A DNA stretch of 64,000 bases from JACKBJ01 sp964549495 (GCA_964549495.1 CAZJWJ010000001.1:1-64000), one strand, 5' to 3'; counted from the stretch's first letter, positions 43,370-56,918 are shown. Translations and numbers: made by a program. Notes: generated by a model from the letters alone, not told the origin.

Positions 43370-44881
43370 TCACGGACAGCCGCACTTCCAGACCAGTCCG
43401 TTGAAGAGCGGGTGGTAGGGCAGGGACGGGTTGCGTAGACCGAGCCAGGTCCGGGGCACGTTCAACGGCCCCGCGGGTAGGTTCGGGTTACAGAGCTCTC
43501 CGTAGCCCGCGATGGATTCGGGATTCCCTGAAGCGGCGTTGATGGCCACGATCGGGACCCTTCCGATCACACCATCACACAGGCGCGGCTCGAAGGTGAG
43601 GGTCGGCGTCACGCCTGGCGTAACGCCAGGGGTAACACCGGGTGTCTCTCGCGGCGTCACCACGGGCGTGTGACTAGGATCGGGAATGTGATCGACCGGA
43701 CAGTCCAGCATGTCCGAGTCCCCGGTAGCGTTCTGGTTACCGCCAGCCCGGAAGCGCCCGCGCCCGCCGTAGTGGATGGCCGCGCCCAGTTGCGACGCCC
43801 AAGCGGCCGCGCCGCCCACGCGCTCCTCGTCGCCGCTGCTCAGTTCGATCCAGAGCGGTGGATTCGGTGTCAGGTCCAGCGCGTAGGTCTTGCGGCTGGC
43901 GTTCTCGCGGTCGCCCTGCGGGCCGGTGGTCGTGCCACCGGTGACCACCATCCGGTTGCCCGTCGCGTCGTAGGCTGCTGCATGGAAGGACAGGCTGGGC
44001 GCGATGCCGCCGGTGGCCAGGCGCTGCCAGGTCGTCGCCTGATCCGGCCCCTGGCTCAGGTCGAGCTGGTAGACATCGCGCTCGTTGCGGCTGCCGTCCT
44101 TGGTGCCGCCGAAGACCAGCAGGCGCTGGCCGGCCGGGTCGTGGACCATCGTGTGGCCGTAGAGCCCGTTGGGCACGCCGGCGCTGGGTCCGTTGTTCAG
44201 ACTGGCTACGCCGCTCGAGTCCCAGCTCGAGTAGCGGGTGGGGATGTTGGAAGCGCGGCAGGGCCGGTCGGCCGCCGCGCAGTCCTGGATGCCACCGACC
44301 ACCCAGAGCGTATCGGAAGCCGGGTCGTAGGCCGCTGCCGCGAAGAGGCGCTCGGTCAGGCTGCCGGCCGGGTTGAGCTGCTGGGCCGCGCCGGGATTCG
44401 CGCCGCCGGTGGGCAGGAAGAGGATGGAATCGTCCCCCTCGCCCTCGGCCTCGTCGTCGGCGCCGCCGACGAAGTAGGCGCCGCGCTGCTCCTCGGGCAC
44501 GCTCGGGCCGCCGCGGTAGGCGCCGGCCGCGCCGAAGCGCTGCAGGCCGGCCGAGCGCGGCGCGCCGTGGCTGGCATCGGCCGGGTTGGTGCTGGAGACG
44601 TCGAGCGCCATCACCGAGCCGGAGACATCGCCCGAGGCGTCCAGGCCGCCGTAGAGGTAGAAGTGCTGCTGGTCGCTGTCGAAGGCCCCGGCTACGTGAA
44701 AGCGGCCGCGCGCATCGCGGACCAGCTCGGTCCAGCTGCAGGTTGGGTTCTGTTGGGCCGGTGCGGCCTGCGCATTGGGCGGTCCGCCGACGGTCAGGGC
44801 GAAGAGCGCCAGGCTCATCGCGATCGAGGTCAGGGTCAAGGCCGGCATCCAGCGCCGGGATCGTGTTCTCGAGTCCATCAT
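43370..44881 (-). CDS. Secreted Kelch-type beta-propeller protein
   Basis: The 503-residue protein has a signal sequence (ALTLTSIAMSLALFALTVGG) and Kelch-like repeats: FDSDQQHFYLYGGLDASGDV, YDPASDTLWVVGGIQD, HDPAGQRLLVFGGTKDGSRNERDVYQLDL and YDATGNRMVVTGGTTTGP, each with the Y-x2-GG core. A Pro/Thr-rich stalk (TPVVTPRETPGVTPGVTPGV) separates the propeller from a short Cys-containing C-terminal region (RLCDGVIGRVPIVAI ... WKCGCP). It is probably exported and interacts with polymers or proteins; no enzyme motif appears. ATG 44881 is used, an ATG one codon later is equally possible (MM). It follows the glycoside-hydrolase gene by 226 bases in the same direction. Confidence 0.78.
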   Translation of the reverse strand: MMDSRTRSRRWMPALTLTSIAMSLALFALTVGGPPNAQAAPAQQNPTCSWTELVRDARGRFHVAGAFDSDQQHFYLYGGLDASGDVSGSVMALDVSSTNPADASHGAPRSAGLQRFGAAGAYRGGPSVPEEQRGAYFVGGADDEAEGEGDDSILFLPTGGANPGAAQQLNPAGSLTERLFAAAAYDPASDTLWVVGGIQDCAAADRPCRASNIPTRYSSWDSSGVASLNNGPSAGVPNGLYGHTMVHDPAGQRLLVFGGTKDGSRNERDVYQLDLSQGPDQATTWQRLATGGIAPSLSFHAAAYDATGNRMVVTGGTTTGPQGDRENASRKTYALDLTPNPPLWIELSSGDEERVGGAAAWASQLGAAIHYGGRGRFRAGGNQNATGDSDMLDCPVDHIPDPSHTPVVTPRETPGVTPGVTPGVTPTLTFEPRLCDGVIGRVPIVAINAASGNPESIAGYGELCNPNLPAGPLNVPRTWLGLRNPSLPYHPLFNGLVWKCGCP

Positions 44882-45107
44882 CGTTGCATCCCTCCGGTTC
44901 TCGAACGGTTGGTCATCCGAGGAGCGAGGTGATGGCGATGCGACGGTGCTTGCAAGCCTTGCGCGGATCCTTCACCACTCCGTCCCCGTTCTTGCCCGGT
45001 ATGGACAAGGCGGGGTTACAAGAGCGGTCCGGCGGCGAGTCCTCGCGGGTCTTGCAGGCAAGGGGCGCGGCGGTCCGGCGAGGACGGGTTGTAAGGGAGC
45101 CTCGGGT

Positions 45108-47648
45108 CTACTCGGCGCGCACGTAAACAGGAGACTGGCCGATGCTGACGCTGATGCTGCTGCCGGTATGGACGCTCGACTGCCCCAGCGCATTGGTCAC
45201 CCGGATCTTGCCGGTCCAGTCCGGCAGGATGCTGGCGTCGAAGACCATGTTCCGGTTGATGGTGCTGGTACCGCGCCGGCCGATGCGCTCGCCGGTATCG
45301 GTGAAGGCCACCACCGTATGGTCATCGCTGTAGGGGTCGCGCAAGCGGTAGGCCTCGATGCGGCTGCTGCCGGTCTGGCCGGTGGAGAAGCGCCGCTCGT
45401 AATCCAGGCCGCCCAGCATCTCCTGTGCGGTGCGGAAGGCAGCATGGGCCGGCTTGACCGCGTTGTCCTGCGAGCCCGCATAGCCCGGCAGGGGGTTACT
45501 GCCGCCGCAGGCGCGCGAGGCATCGTAGACCGCGCGCGATCGCAGGAGCCCGAAGGTCTGCCAGGCGTAGATGTCGTTGCAGCTGCCGGTGAAGCGGTCC
45601 TTGCCCACGAACCAAAGCACCGCCGGCGAGCCCTCCGCCAGCGCCCTGGCCAGAACGCGACCTGGATAGGCCGCCTGCAGGGACTCGTTCCGGTTGGTCC
45701 AGTCGTCGGCCGGCGCGCTGGACAGTCCGACCTCGGTGATGGCGATGGGCTTGGAACGCAGATCGAAGCTGCCAGGGCGGTACAACTGGTACCGACTCAG
45801 GTGCGAGAGCTTGGCCGATAGCTCTTGGTTGTAGGGCTGGCTGCCATCCCAGTTGTTGCGGAAATCGTTGTAGATATGCACCGCCATCCAGTCGAAGAAA
45901 GGAAAGTCGGGCTCGCTCCCATGGGCGCCGTGCAGCGCGGTCAGGCTGTCCTGGACGAAGCCAAAGTCGAAGGGGCCGCTGGGGCTGTAGCCGGTCTTGT
46001 TGTAGAAGCGCTCGTAGGCCACGCCGCCGAAGACGATGACCGCCCGCGGGTCGGCCGCCTTGGCCGCCTGCCAGGTCGCGCGCAGATGCGTGCCGTAGGC
46101 CGCGGCGCGAGCACCGCCGAAGCAGCTGCCGTGATCGGGCTGGCCGGCGGAACGCGTGCGATCGAAGTCGGGCTCGTTTTCCACCTCCCAATGGCGGATG
46201 ATCGGCGAGCCGGGCGCGTCGTCGATGCCGTCACCGTCGTAGCGCTCGACCAGCGCCGTGACATAGGCCTGATAGCGCGCGATCGGCACGCGATCGATGG
46301 GACCGCAACCATCGCTGGAGGCCCAGTCCGGGCGGGTGTAGAGCACGGCGAAGGGTCGCAAGCCAGCCTGATTGATCGACAGGGCCACGTCGTCCAGGGA
46401 CATCCAGTGATAGTCCGGCGGCGAGCGATCGTCCGGCTCGAGCCAGCGCCATTGCACCGGCAAGCGCACGAAATGCGCGCGCGCCTGCGAGATCCGATCC
46501 AGCACCTGCTCGTCCTGGGTCTCGTCACCGAAGAGCTGCACGCCGAAGACCCCGTCCGCCGGCGGTGGGAAGGTCGGATTCGGTGTCGGGGTCGAGCTGG
46601 CCGGCAGGGTCGGGCTCGGCGTCGGGGTGATGCTGGGGATCGGGGTATCGCTCGGCGTGGGAGTGACCGTCGGTGTGGCGCTGGGCGTCGCGGTGGCGGT
46701 CACCGTCGGCGTGCGCGTCGGGGTTCGGGTCGCGGTCGCGGTCGAAGTCGCGCTGGGGATCGGTGTGTCGCTGGGTGTCGGCGTGATACTCGGTGTTGGC
46801 GTGATACTCGGTGTTGGTGTGATGCTCGGTGTTGGCGTCACGGTCGGCGTCTGCGTCACGGTCGGCGTCGAGGTCACCGTCGGTGTCCGGGTCACGCTCG
46901 GGGTCGGCGTCGGCGTGCCGGTGGTCGTGGGCGTCGCGCTGCTGGAGGCCGTGGGGCTGATGCTCGGCGTCGGCGTGATGCTGGGTGTGAGCGTGATGCT
47001 GGGCGTCGGCGTCGTGCTCGCCGTCGGCGAGGCCGTTTCCGTCTCGGGCGGTGGGGTGGCGCTGGGCTCGGCGCCCCCTTCCGGTGTCGCGCTGCTGGTC
47101 GCCGTCCCGTCGGGCCCGATGGTGGGGGTGGCGCCGGACAGGGCCGTCGGATCGAGCGTCGGTTCGACGCTCGGCGCGGGCGGCGCCTGGGTCATCGTCA
47201 CCGCGATCGTCGGCGTCGTCGTGGCGGTTCGACCCGGATTTCCACCGGGCAGGTGGGTCGGTGTGGCCACGGGCGTATCCGCCGGAGCGGGCTCGCCGGA
47301 CGGGGATGGTGCCACGACCGTGACCTCCGGATCGGGCGTCGGCTCGTCGACCGGGGTCGCGCTGGGCTCGCCGGGCAGGGGGGTGGGCTCCTCGGAGCGC
47401 GCCCGATCACAAGTTGCCGAGACGTCCGTGGACGACAGCCGCGGGGCCGGGTTCACCGTCGAGCTGCGCTGCAAGACGATGGGAAAGTAGATGCAGTGGC
47501 TGCCGCTCGACTGCGCGCGCGCCGACGACGAGTCGGTTCCTACCGACGCCCAGAGAAAGCAGAGCATCGCGAGGCAGGTGGTAACGAGCGACGCGGCCAC
47601 ATGGCCGCGCGCCGGCACGCGATGCGGATCCCCCCTGCCACGGCTCAT
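45108..47648 (-). CDS. Secreted glycoside-hydrolase-like protein with long Thr/Pro/Ser linker
   Basis: The 846-residue product (from ATG 47648) has an N-terminal membrane/signal helix (AASLVTTCLAMLCFLWASVG). Residues about 90-355 are a TP/TPS-rich linker including SITPTPSITPTPSITPTPS repeats. The C-terminal ~490 residues resemble a GH39/GH5-like (beta/alpha)8 barrel: FVRLPVQWRWLEPDD, YHWMSLDDVALSINQAGLRPFAVLYTRPDWA, RHWEVENEPDFD (the acid/base Glu in the N-E-P motif), WMAVHIYND and SKPIAITEVGLSSAPADDW (likely nucleophile E in TEVG). It probably acts on extracellular polysaccharide. The substrate cannot be named. An in-frame start at 47744 exists but lacks an RBS and gives an N-terminus before the signal helix. 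Confidence 0.8.
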   Translation of the reverse strand: MSRGRGDPHRVPARGHVAASLVTTCLAMLCFLWASVGTDSSSARAQSSGSHCIYFPIVLQRSSTVNPAPRLSSTDVSATCDRARSEEPTPLPGEPSATPVDEPTPDPEVTVVAPSPSGEPAPADTPVATPTHLPGGNPGRTATTTPTIAVTMTQAPPAPSVEPTLDPTALSGATPTIGPDGTATSSATPEGGAEPSATPPPETETASPTASTTPTPSITLTPSITPTPSISPTASSSATPTTTGTPTPTPSVTRTPTVTSTPTVTQTPTVTPTPSITPTPSITPTPSITPTPSDTPIPSATSTATATRTPTRTPTVTATATPSATPTVTPTPSDTPIPSITPTPSPTLPASSTPTPNPTFPPPADGVFGVQLFGDETQDEQVLDRISQARAHFVRLPVQWRWLEPDDRSPPDYHWMSLDDVALSINQAGLRPFAVLYTRPDWASSDGCGPIDRVPIARYQAYVTALVERYDGDGIDDAPGSPIIRHWEVENEPDFDRTRSAGQPDHGSCFGGARAAAYGTHLRATWQAAKAADPRAVIVFGGVAYERFYNKTGYSPSGPFDFGFVQDSLTALHGAHGSEPDFPFFDWMAVHIYNDFRNNWDGSQPYNQELSAKLSHLSRYQLYRPGSFDLRSKPIAITEVGLSSAPADDWTNRNESLQAAYPGRVLARALAEGSPAVLWFVGKDRFTGSCNDIYAWQTFGLLRSRAVYDASRACGGSNPLPGYAGSQDNAVKPAHAAFRTAQEMLGGLDYERRFSTGQTGSSRIEAYRLRDPYSDDHTVVAFTDTGERIGRRGTSTINRNMVFDASILPDWTGKIRVTNALGQSSVHTGSSISVSIGQSPVYVRAE
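46590..47130 (-). repeat. Imperfect tandem repeats encoding a Thr/Pro/Ser-rich linker
   Basis: Degenerate short repeats such as an 18-base unit encoding SITPTP occur here; three near-identical copies lie around 46785-46840 (GTGATACTCGGTGTTGG, GTGATGCTCGGTGTTGG on the plus strand). The antisense strand is open for hundreds of bases because of this composition and is not a gene. Confidence 0.85.
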
Positions 47649-47799
47649 ATGCGGCCGATCGTTCCCGGGACTGGCAAGCTCTCGTTCGTCGATATTGCTT
47701 AACACTTTACCCTGGCCGCGACATGCGAACAACCTACGATGCACGACAACCCTGAATTCTCGGGGCGTGCTCCCGTCCGCTGGCCTTCGGGCGGCAGGC

Positions 47800-47805
47800 T
47801 ATAAT
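47800..47805 (+). promoter_or_regulatory. Consensus -10 TATAAT seven bases before recO
   Basis: A perfect TATAAT is separated from the ATG at 47813 by CTGGCGC. No RBS fits. This is the clearest of the leaderless-type starts in the window. No good -35 hexamer is visible. Confidence 0.65.
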
Positions 47806-47812
47806 CTGGCGC

Positions 47813-48649
47813 ATGAGCCGAGAGCGCCTATACCGTTGCCAGGCGATCGTCCTCAAGCGCCGCGATTACGGCGAGGCCGACCGCATCCTGACGCTCTACA
47901 CGCGCGAGCAGGGCAAGGTGGACGCCATCGCCAAGGGCGTGCGGCGCATCACCAGCCGCAAGAGCGGTCACATCGAGCTCTTCACGCGCTCCAACCTGCT
48001 CTTGGCCCGCGGCCGCAGCCTGGACGTGCTCACCCAGGCCGAGACCATCGAGCCCTATGCCGGCCTGCGCGAGGATTTGGTCCGCACCACCTACGCCTAC
48101 CACATCGCCGAGCTGCTCGACCGACTCAGTGAGGATGGCAGCCCCAGTCCGCCCGTCTTCGAGCTGCTCTGCCAGGCCCTGGAGGCCCTTTGCGAAGACG
48201 ACGATCCCTCGCTGGTGGCACGGTACTTCGAGTTGCGTCTCTTGGGACTCTCCGGCTACCGGCCGCAGCTCTTCAACTGCCTGATCTGCGGCGCCTCCCT
48301 GGAGGAAGAAGGCAATGCCTTCAGCCCGGATGCCGGCGGCGTAGCTTGCCCGGTCCATCGCGGCCAGCTGCCGGATGCCATGGCGCTGGATGCGCGCGCC
48401 TTCCGCGTGCTGCGCTTTCTTCAGACCCGCGACTGGGCCCTGGCCCGGCGCATCCGGCTGGAGCCGGCCACCCGCGGTGCGCTCGAGCGGGTGATGCACG
48501 CCTACCTGCGCCACATCCTCGAGCGCGAGCTGCATTCGACGGCCTTCCTGGACAAGCTGCGCGCGGTGGCCTACAGCCTGGATTTGGCGCCTCGCCCGCG
48601 CCCTCGCGCTCGAGACCGCGAAGCGGATTCGGAGAACGTCGGCGAGTAG
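47813..48649 (+). CDS. recO: DNA repair protein RecO
   Basis: The 278-residue protein begins MSRERLYRCQAIVLKRRDYGEADRI, the RecO OB-fold N-terminus, with LYTREQGKVDAIAKGVRRITSRKSGHIELF as the DNA-binding region. The middle has a zinc-finger-like CLICGASLEEEGNAF ... ACPVHRG, and the C-terminus is helical (LEPATRGALERVMHAYLRHILERELHSTAFL). RecO with RecR loads RecA on SSB-coated DNA. It precedes glyQS on the same strand, an order known in other bacteria. Start by leaderless-type -10 box. Confidence 0.94.
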   Translation: MSRERLYRCQAIVLKRRDYGEADRILTLYTREQGKVDAIAKGVRRITSRKSGHIELFTRSNLLLARGRSLDVLTQAETIEPYAGLREDLVRTTYAYHIAELLDRLSEDGSPSPPVFELLCQALEALCEDDDPSLVARYFELRLLGLSGYRPQLFNCLICGASLEEEGNAFSPDAGGVACPVHRGQLPDAMALDARAFRVLRFLQTRDWALARRIRLEPATRGALERVMHAYLRHILERELHSTAFLDKLRAVAYSLDLAPRPRPRARDREADSENVGE

Positions 48650-48757
48650 TCCCCGATCGGACGGCCAGGGTCTTCCTTGCCAGCGCCGGTCGACCCCGCG
48701 GCGGTCGAGATCGCGGACCCGACGCCCTTTCGGACTCGCCGGCAGGCTGCTTTGCCC

Positions 48758-48763
48758 TACAAT
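48758..48763 (+). promoter_or_regulatory. Candidate -10 box for glyQS
   Basis: TACAAT in the 161-base recO-glyQS spacer lies 47 bases upstream of the ATG at 48811. No strong -35 element is seen, so this is tentative. Confidence 0.35.
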
Positions 48764-48810
48764 GACCGGCTGCATCGTCCCGATCGCCACGCAACCAGGA
48801 CCCGAAGACC

Positions 48811-51897
<3,087 letters not shown>

Positions 51898-51970
51898 TCC
51901 AGGCTGTAGGCCGGCCGATCGCCGATTCGAGATGCTTCCGGCCACCGTCGCATCGCGCGAGGGATCCACG

Positions 51971-52393
51971 ATGTCAGAGAACGACGCTCGACCTCCATCC
52001 ACTCGGCGACACGCCAGCAGCGGCTCGCCCTGGGAATCGCAGGTAGGCTACTCCCGCGCGGTCCGGGTCGGCCCCTTCGTCAGCGTCTCCGGGACCACCG
52101 CCACCGGGCCCGACGGCGAGGTGGTCGGTGTGGGCGACGCCTATGCCCAGACCCGCTACGCGCTGGAGATCGTCGGCCGCGCGCTGGCGGAGCTGGGCGC
52201 CGGCATCCAGGACGTGGTCCGCACGCGCATGTTCGTGACCGACATCGAGGACTGGCCGGCCATCGGTCGAGCCCATGAAGAGGTCTTCGGCGACGTGAGG
52301 CCGGCGGCGACCATGGTCGAGGTCCGCCGCCTGATCGACGAGCGGCATCGGGTCGAGATCGAGGTGGACGCGATCGTCGCCTCGGAGTCGTAG
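51971..52393 (+). CDS. RidA/YjgF-family protein
   Basis: The 140-residue protein has the RidA fold: GYSRAVRVGPFVSVSGTTATGPDGEVVGVGDAYAQTRYALEIVGRALAELGAGIQDVVRTRMFVTDI and the C-terminal PAATMVEVRRLIDERHRVEIEVDAIVA. The R in VVRTRMFV corresponds to the conserved Arg that holds the enamine/imine in RidA deaminases (RTRM), so deaminase activity is plausible. It follows glyQS by 73 bases. ATG 51971 is used; the frame continues 13 codons upstream without an RBS. Confidence 0.9.
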   Translation: MSENDARPPSTRRHASSGSPWESQVGYSRAVRVGPFVSVSGTTATGPDGEVVGVGDAYAQTRYALEIVGRALAELGAGIQDVVRTRMFVTDIEDWPAIGRAHEEVFGDVRPAATMVEVRRLIDERHRVEIEVDAIVASES

Positions 52394-52463
52394 CGGTCGC
52401 CGCCGGCGAGCCGGGGCAGTTCCTTGGCTGCCTGGATCCTCCGACCCTTCGCCGGGGCCCAGC

Positions 52464-54701
52464 CTATGGCACGATGCGGCTCAGGTCCTCCACGGAGAAG
52501 CTGACGATGCCGGCCAGCGCATCGGCGATCCACACCTGGCTCGAGTCGCGCGCCAGGTCCTCGGTGTAGCCGGGCATGCCGCCCAAGGTGGCCAGGCGCC
52601 GCGGCTGCCAGGGATCACGCAGGTCGATGGCATGCAGGCGGCCGGCAGCCGATGCGCCGCCGGCCTCGGCCACCAGGCCCAAGCCCTGGCCGAGCAGGAG
52701 GACGTCGGTCGCTCGGGACATGCGCATCGGGAAGGTGCGCAGGGGCTCGGTCGCGGCCAAGTAAGCCAGGCCGTGAACCTCGGAGCGGTAGAGGCTGTGC
52801 AGGCGGTCGCCGGCCGGGGCCCAGACCTGCCGGCCCTCGGCCGCGATACCGGCCGGGCGCCCAGGAGACCGTCCGTCGGTTGGCAGGTCTCGATGTGCGA
52901 CCAGCCGCAGCCGATCGCCCGCCAGCTCGTAGATGGACAGACCGCGATCGGTGGACAGGTAGAGCAGCCCCTCGGCCACCGTCAGGCAGATGCCGTCGTG
53001 CAGCGCGGGCACGACCCGGCTCGCGCGCTCTCGGAGCCCCGCGGGATCGGCCAGATCGAAGGCCCGCAGCTGCAGGCCGGAAGGGGTCGCGGCGCCAGCG
53101 TACAGGATTCCTGCTTCCGGATCCACGGCCAAGGACTCGGCCGGCAGCGCCAGCTCCTGACTGTTACGGAGCCGGTCTCCTTCGAAGCGCGCCGCAACCA
53201 GGCCCTGGTCGCCACGGGCGAGGTAAGCCTGCCCATCCAGCGCGACCAGGTCGAGCAGGCCGGGCAGCTCGTAGTGGTCGACGACCCGCGGGGCCTCGCT
53301 GCGCGCGATGTCGACCAGGGCCAACTCCGGAGCAGCGTGGAGCTCCGTCTCCGAGCCCCATCCCGCGGGCGCCGGCTCGCCGGTCATCGCCACCAGGGCG
53401 CGATCACCCATCAGGGCCAGGCGCCGGGCGCGGGTGACCGTTCTCAGATGCCGTGGCGCGGGATCCGCCTCCATGGGACTTGCATCCTCCCGCAGCACCC
53501 GGAAGATCCCGCGTGCGGGCGCGATCGCGAAGATCTCGATGGCGCCGAATCCGCCGATGACGTCGACGCCTTGGTCGCGCGCTCGCGCGGCCAGCGCGTT
53601 GACATCCGGCGCGAAGCGGTCCTCCCACAGCGGATCAAGCGCCGAGGGATCCAACAGATCGTAGCCGAAGCTCGACCCTCCCTCGCCGAGCACGATCAGG
53701 CCGGCTCCCCTTGCGAAGAGTTGGCGCGCGCCGCCGGGGATCGGGATCGTGGCCACATGTCGTACATCGGAAGGCTGGCTCGGGTCGAAGATGTCGACCC
53801 CGGAGTCCGTGGCGATCAGGAGCCCTACATCGACGAGCGCGAGCCCGTGGATCGCGCCTCTGTCGGCGATGCGGACGTTCAGGATCGGAGAGGCCGGGTC
53901 GGTCATGTCGTAGCCCAGCACCTCGGATCCGGGCTGTCGCGGGTTGCGGACCGTGTAGAGTTGGCCGTAGCCGGCCGCGGGAGTGAGGATCCAGTCCTGG
54001 GAGCCTGCCCAAACCCGGCTGTCCTCGACCACCTGGCTCGCGCCCAGGAAGCGCAGCGGGCCCTTGCCCTCCAAGGCGAAGGTCAGCCCGCCGAAGTAGA
54101 GCCGCTCCGCCGAGGCGTCCAAGGCCAGCGGCAGCGGGAAGCGCGCGTGGGAAGCCAGGACCCGTTCGCGCCCCTCCGCGTCCACCGGCAGCCGGCGCGG
54201 ATGCGCAGGGTCGGAGACATCCATGCGGTACATCTGCGCGTAGACGTCGCGCCCGCAGCATCCCTCGGGCCAGAGGCTGACGAAGAGCTGGTCGCCGGCT
54301 AGCACCAAGTCGTGGATGAACTGGGCATCGTAGTCGACCCGGGCCAGGATCCTGGCCTCGGCCTCGGAGCTGTCCAGCACGACCACGCCGTTGCCCATGC
54401 CCAGGTAGGCATGCCGGCCGTCCTCGTCCAACCGCAGCGGGCCCAGCCGCCCGCCGACGCGGCCGGTCGGGGACACGGTCACCTCGGGGTCGACCCGAGC
54501 CTGCGCCGAACGCAGATCGTCCGCCGGCCGGCCGGGAAGGGCCTGCAGCGGCGGTGGGTCTTCGGGGCCGCTCGCGCCGGACTGGGCGCTGACGGTGACG
54601 GTGACGGACCCGAGCAAGATGGCCAGCAAGCTGGTCGCACCGGCCAGCCATGCTACGCGGCCCGCGCCGAGGTACTTCGATTCGACCGATCTACGATCCA
54701 T
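52464..54701 (-). CDS. Secreted LVIVD-type beta-propeller protein
   Basis: The 745-residue product has a signal/membrane helix (AWLAGATSLLAILLGSVTVTVSAQ) and propeller blades of LVIVD type: LGMGNGVVVLDSSEAEARIL, MYRMDVSDPAHPRRLPVD, LVDVGLLIATDSGVDIFDPSQPSDVRHV, LAYLAATEPLRTF, LHAIDLRDPWQPRRLATLGG. Such proteins are seen on cell surfaces of Chloroflexota and planctomycetes; function unknown. ATG 54701 is preferred to the TTG at 54707 because AGGAGA sits eight bases upstream on the coding strand. The ABC importer gene ends 151 bases upstream. Confidence 0.75.
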   Translation of the reverse strand: MDRRSVESKYLGAGRVAWLAGATSLLAILLGSVTVTVSAQSGASGPEDPPPLQALPGRPADDLRSAQARVDPEVTVSPTGRVGGRLGPLRLDEDGRHAYLGMGNGVVVLDSSEAEARILARVDYDAQFIHDLVLAGDQLFVSLWPEGCCGRDVYAQMYRMDVSDPAHPRRLPVDAEGRERVLASHARFPLPLALDASAERLYFGGLTFALEGKGPLRFLGASQVVEDSRVWAGSQDWILTPAAGYGQLYTVRNPRQPGSEVLGYDMTDPASPILNVRIADRGAIHGLALVDVGLLIATDSGVDIFDPSQPSDVRHVATIPIPGGARQLFARGAGLIVLGEGGSSFGYDLLDPSALDPLWEDRFAPDVNALAARARDQGVDVIGGFGAIEIFAIAPARGIFRVLREDASPMEADPAPRHLRTVTRARRLALMGDRALVAMTGEPAPAGWGSETELHAAPELALVDIARSEAPRVVDHYELPGLLDLVALDGQAYLARGDQGLVAARFEGDRLRNSQELALPAESLAVDPEAGILYAGAATPSGLQLRAFDLADPAGLRERASRVVPALHDGICLTVAEGLLYLSTDRGLSIYELAGDRLRLVAHRDLPTDGRSPGRPAGIAAEGRQVWAPAGDRLHSLYRSEVHGLAYLAATEPLRTFPMRMSRATDVLLLGQGLGLVAEAGGASAAGRLHAIDLRDPWQPRRLATLGGMPGYTEDLARDSSQVWIADALAGIVSFSVEDLSRIVP

Positions 54702-54851
54702 GATCAAGGTCTCCTGGAGGGCTGGATGCAGGTCCTGAACGGTGGACCCTCCGGTACGAGACGGATCGTTCGCGGAATCGCTTTCACGTGCCGGGACCTT
54801 GCGAAGCTGCGCGTCGAGAGCGTGCGCGTCGGATCCCGCGCGAGGCGATCC

Positions 54852-55636
<785 letters not shown>

Positions 55637-55640
<4 letters not shown>

Positions 55641-56890
55641 GGCAGGAACTGGTTGGTGAAGGCCGCCTCAGGGTCGATGGGCGCCGGCAGGATGCCCTCG
55701 CTGGCCATCCAATCGGAGTAGGCATCCCAGACCTCGGCCTGCTGCTCGCCCCAACGCGGCGCATCGGCCTGGTAGCGCGGCGAGAGCCAGGTCTGGCTGT
55801 CCAGCACCAGGCCCAGCTCCAGCTCCGGCACCGCCTCGGTCAGGATGGCCGCTGCGTCCAGCGGCCGCTCGATGGCGAACCGATAGCCTCGCGACACCGC
55901 GCCCACGAAGGCCGCCGCCACATCCGGCCGCTCCTCGACCGTCTCCTCGCTGGCCACCAGGATGGGCGTGTAGTAGTCGGGGATGCAGTCGAAGTGGTCG
56001 TCCAGCATGATCACGTCCAGCTCGATGTCCTGCCGCTCCGCCTGCTCGCCCTGCCAGCCCTGGAAGATCCAGGCCAGATCGATCTGCTCTTCGCCCAAGA
56101 GCGCCAGCGGGTCGGAGAGCCCCACGTTGATCTCCTCGACCGAGGCGATGGCCTCCTCGTCGGCGCCGGCGCAGCGCATCAGGGCCCGGATGGTCGGCAT
56201 CTCGAAGGGCGTACCGAAGGTGCCGTAGCGCAGGCCGGCAAAGTCGGCCGCCGTCTCCACGCCCAGGTCGGCGCGGCTGGCAAAGCCGGAGGTGTTGTGC
56301 TGGATGATCGCCGCCAGCGAAACCAAGGGCACCTCGTCGGCCCGGGCCAGGGTCAGCGACTCCTGGAAGCTGATGCCGAAGTCGGCCGTGCCGGCCGCCA
56401 CCGCCTGCTCGGCCATCACCTCGCCCGGCTGGACGATGTCCACCTCTAGCCCCGCATCCTCGAAGTAGCCCTCGGCCTGGGCCACGAAGATGCCCGTGTG
56501 GTTGGTGTTGGGCACCCAATCGAGCATCAGGGTCACGGGGAGCAGATCCCCGTCCGCGGTCTCGACCCGAGCGACGTCCGCGTCACCGCCCGACTCCGCA
56601 TCGGCATCCTCGTCGTCCGTCGACGCGGCATTCCCGTCCATCTCGCCACGCGCCTCGGCATCCTCCTCATCGGTCTCGGCAGCGCTGGACTCGTCCTCGT
56701 CCATGCCGGCCTCGGCTGTGCCCGCCGCATCGCCATCGTCCGCATCGCCGGCCTGCATCGCGGCGGTCTCGGTCTGTTCCTCGCCGATGGGCGTGTTGGG
56801 CGGCGTGCAGGCGGCCATGCCCCAGAGCAGCAGGCAAAGCAGCGGCAGCAGGAAGAAGCTTCGGGTTCGGGATGGGAATCGCGGGTTCAT
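55637..56890 (-). CDS. thiY: NMT1/THI5-type substrate-binding lipoprotein (ThiY-like) with acidic spacer
   Basis: The 417-residue lipoprotein has signal helix FFLLPLLCLLLWGMAAC (Cys28) and then an unusually long acidic spacer (about 35-110: AGDADDGDAAGTAEAGMDED, EEDAEARGEMDGN, DEDADAESGGDAD). The NMT1 domain starts around 118: LPVTLMLDWVPNTNHTGIFVAQAEGYFEDAGLEV, with VMAEQAVAAGTADFGISFQE and FGTPFEMPTIRALMRC as in ThiY. It binds a pyrimidine precursor of thiamine outside the cell. RBS CGAGGAGATC precedes ATG 56890. The acidic spacer is similar in style to the isomerase inserts at 831-3032. Confidence 0.88.
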
Positions 56891-56918
56891 CGATGATCTC
56901 CTCGGTGATTCAGCCGCG

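Noticed and set aside
46590..47130. A CRISPR-like array, judged by the short repeats
   Set aside because: The repeats are adjacent, degenerate, in frame and code for Thr/Pro/Ser; no unique spacers, leader or cas genes.
46627..47490. 287-codon plus-strand frame full of GV repeats opposite the TPS linker
   Set aside because: It is the antisense of the SITPTP repeats; no start signal or family features.
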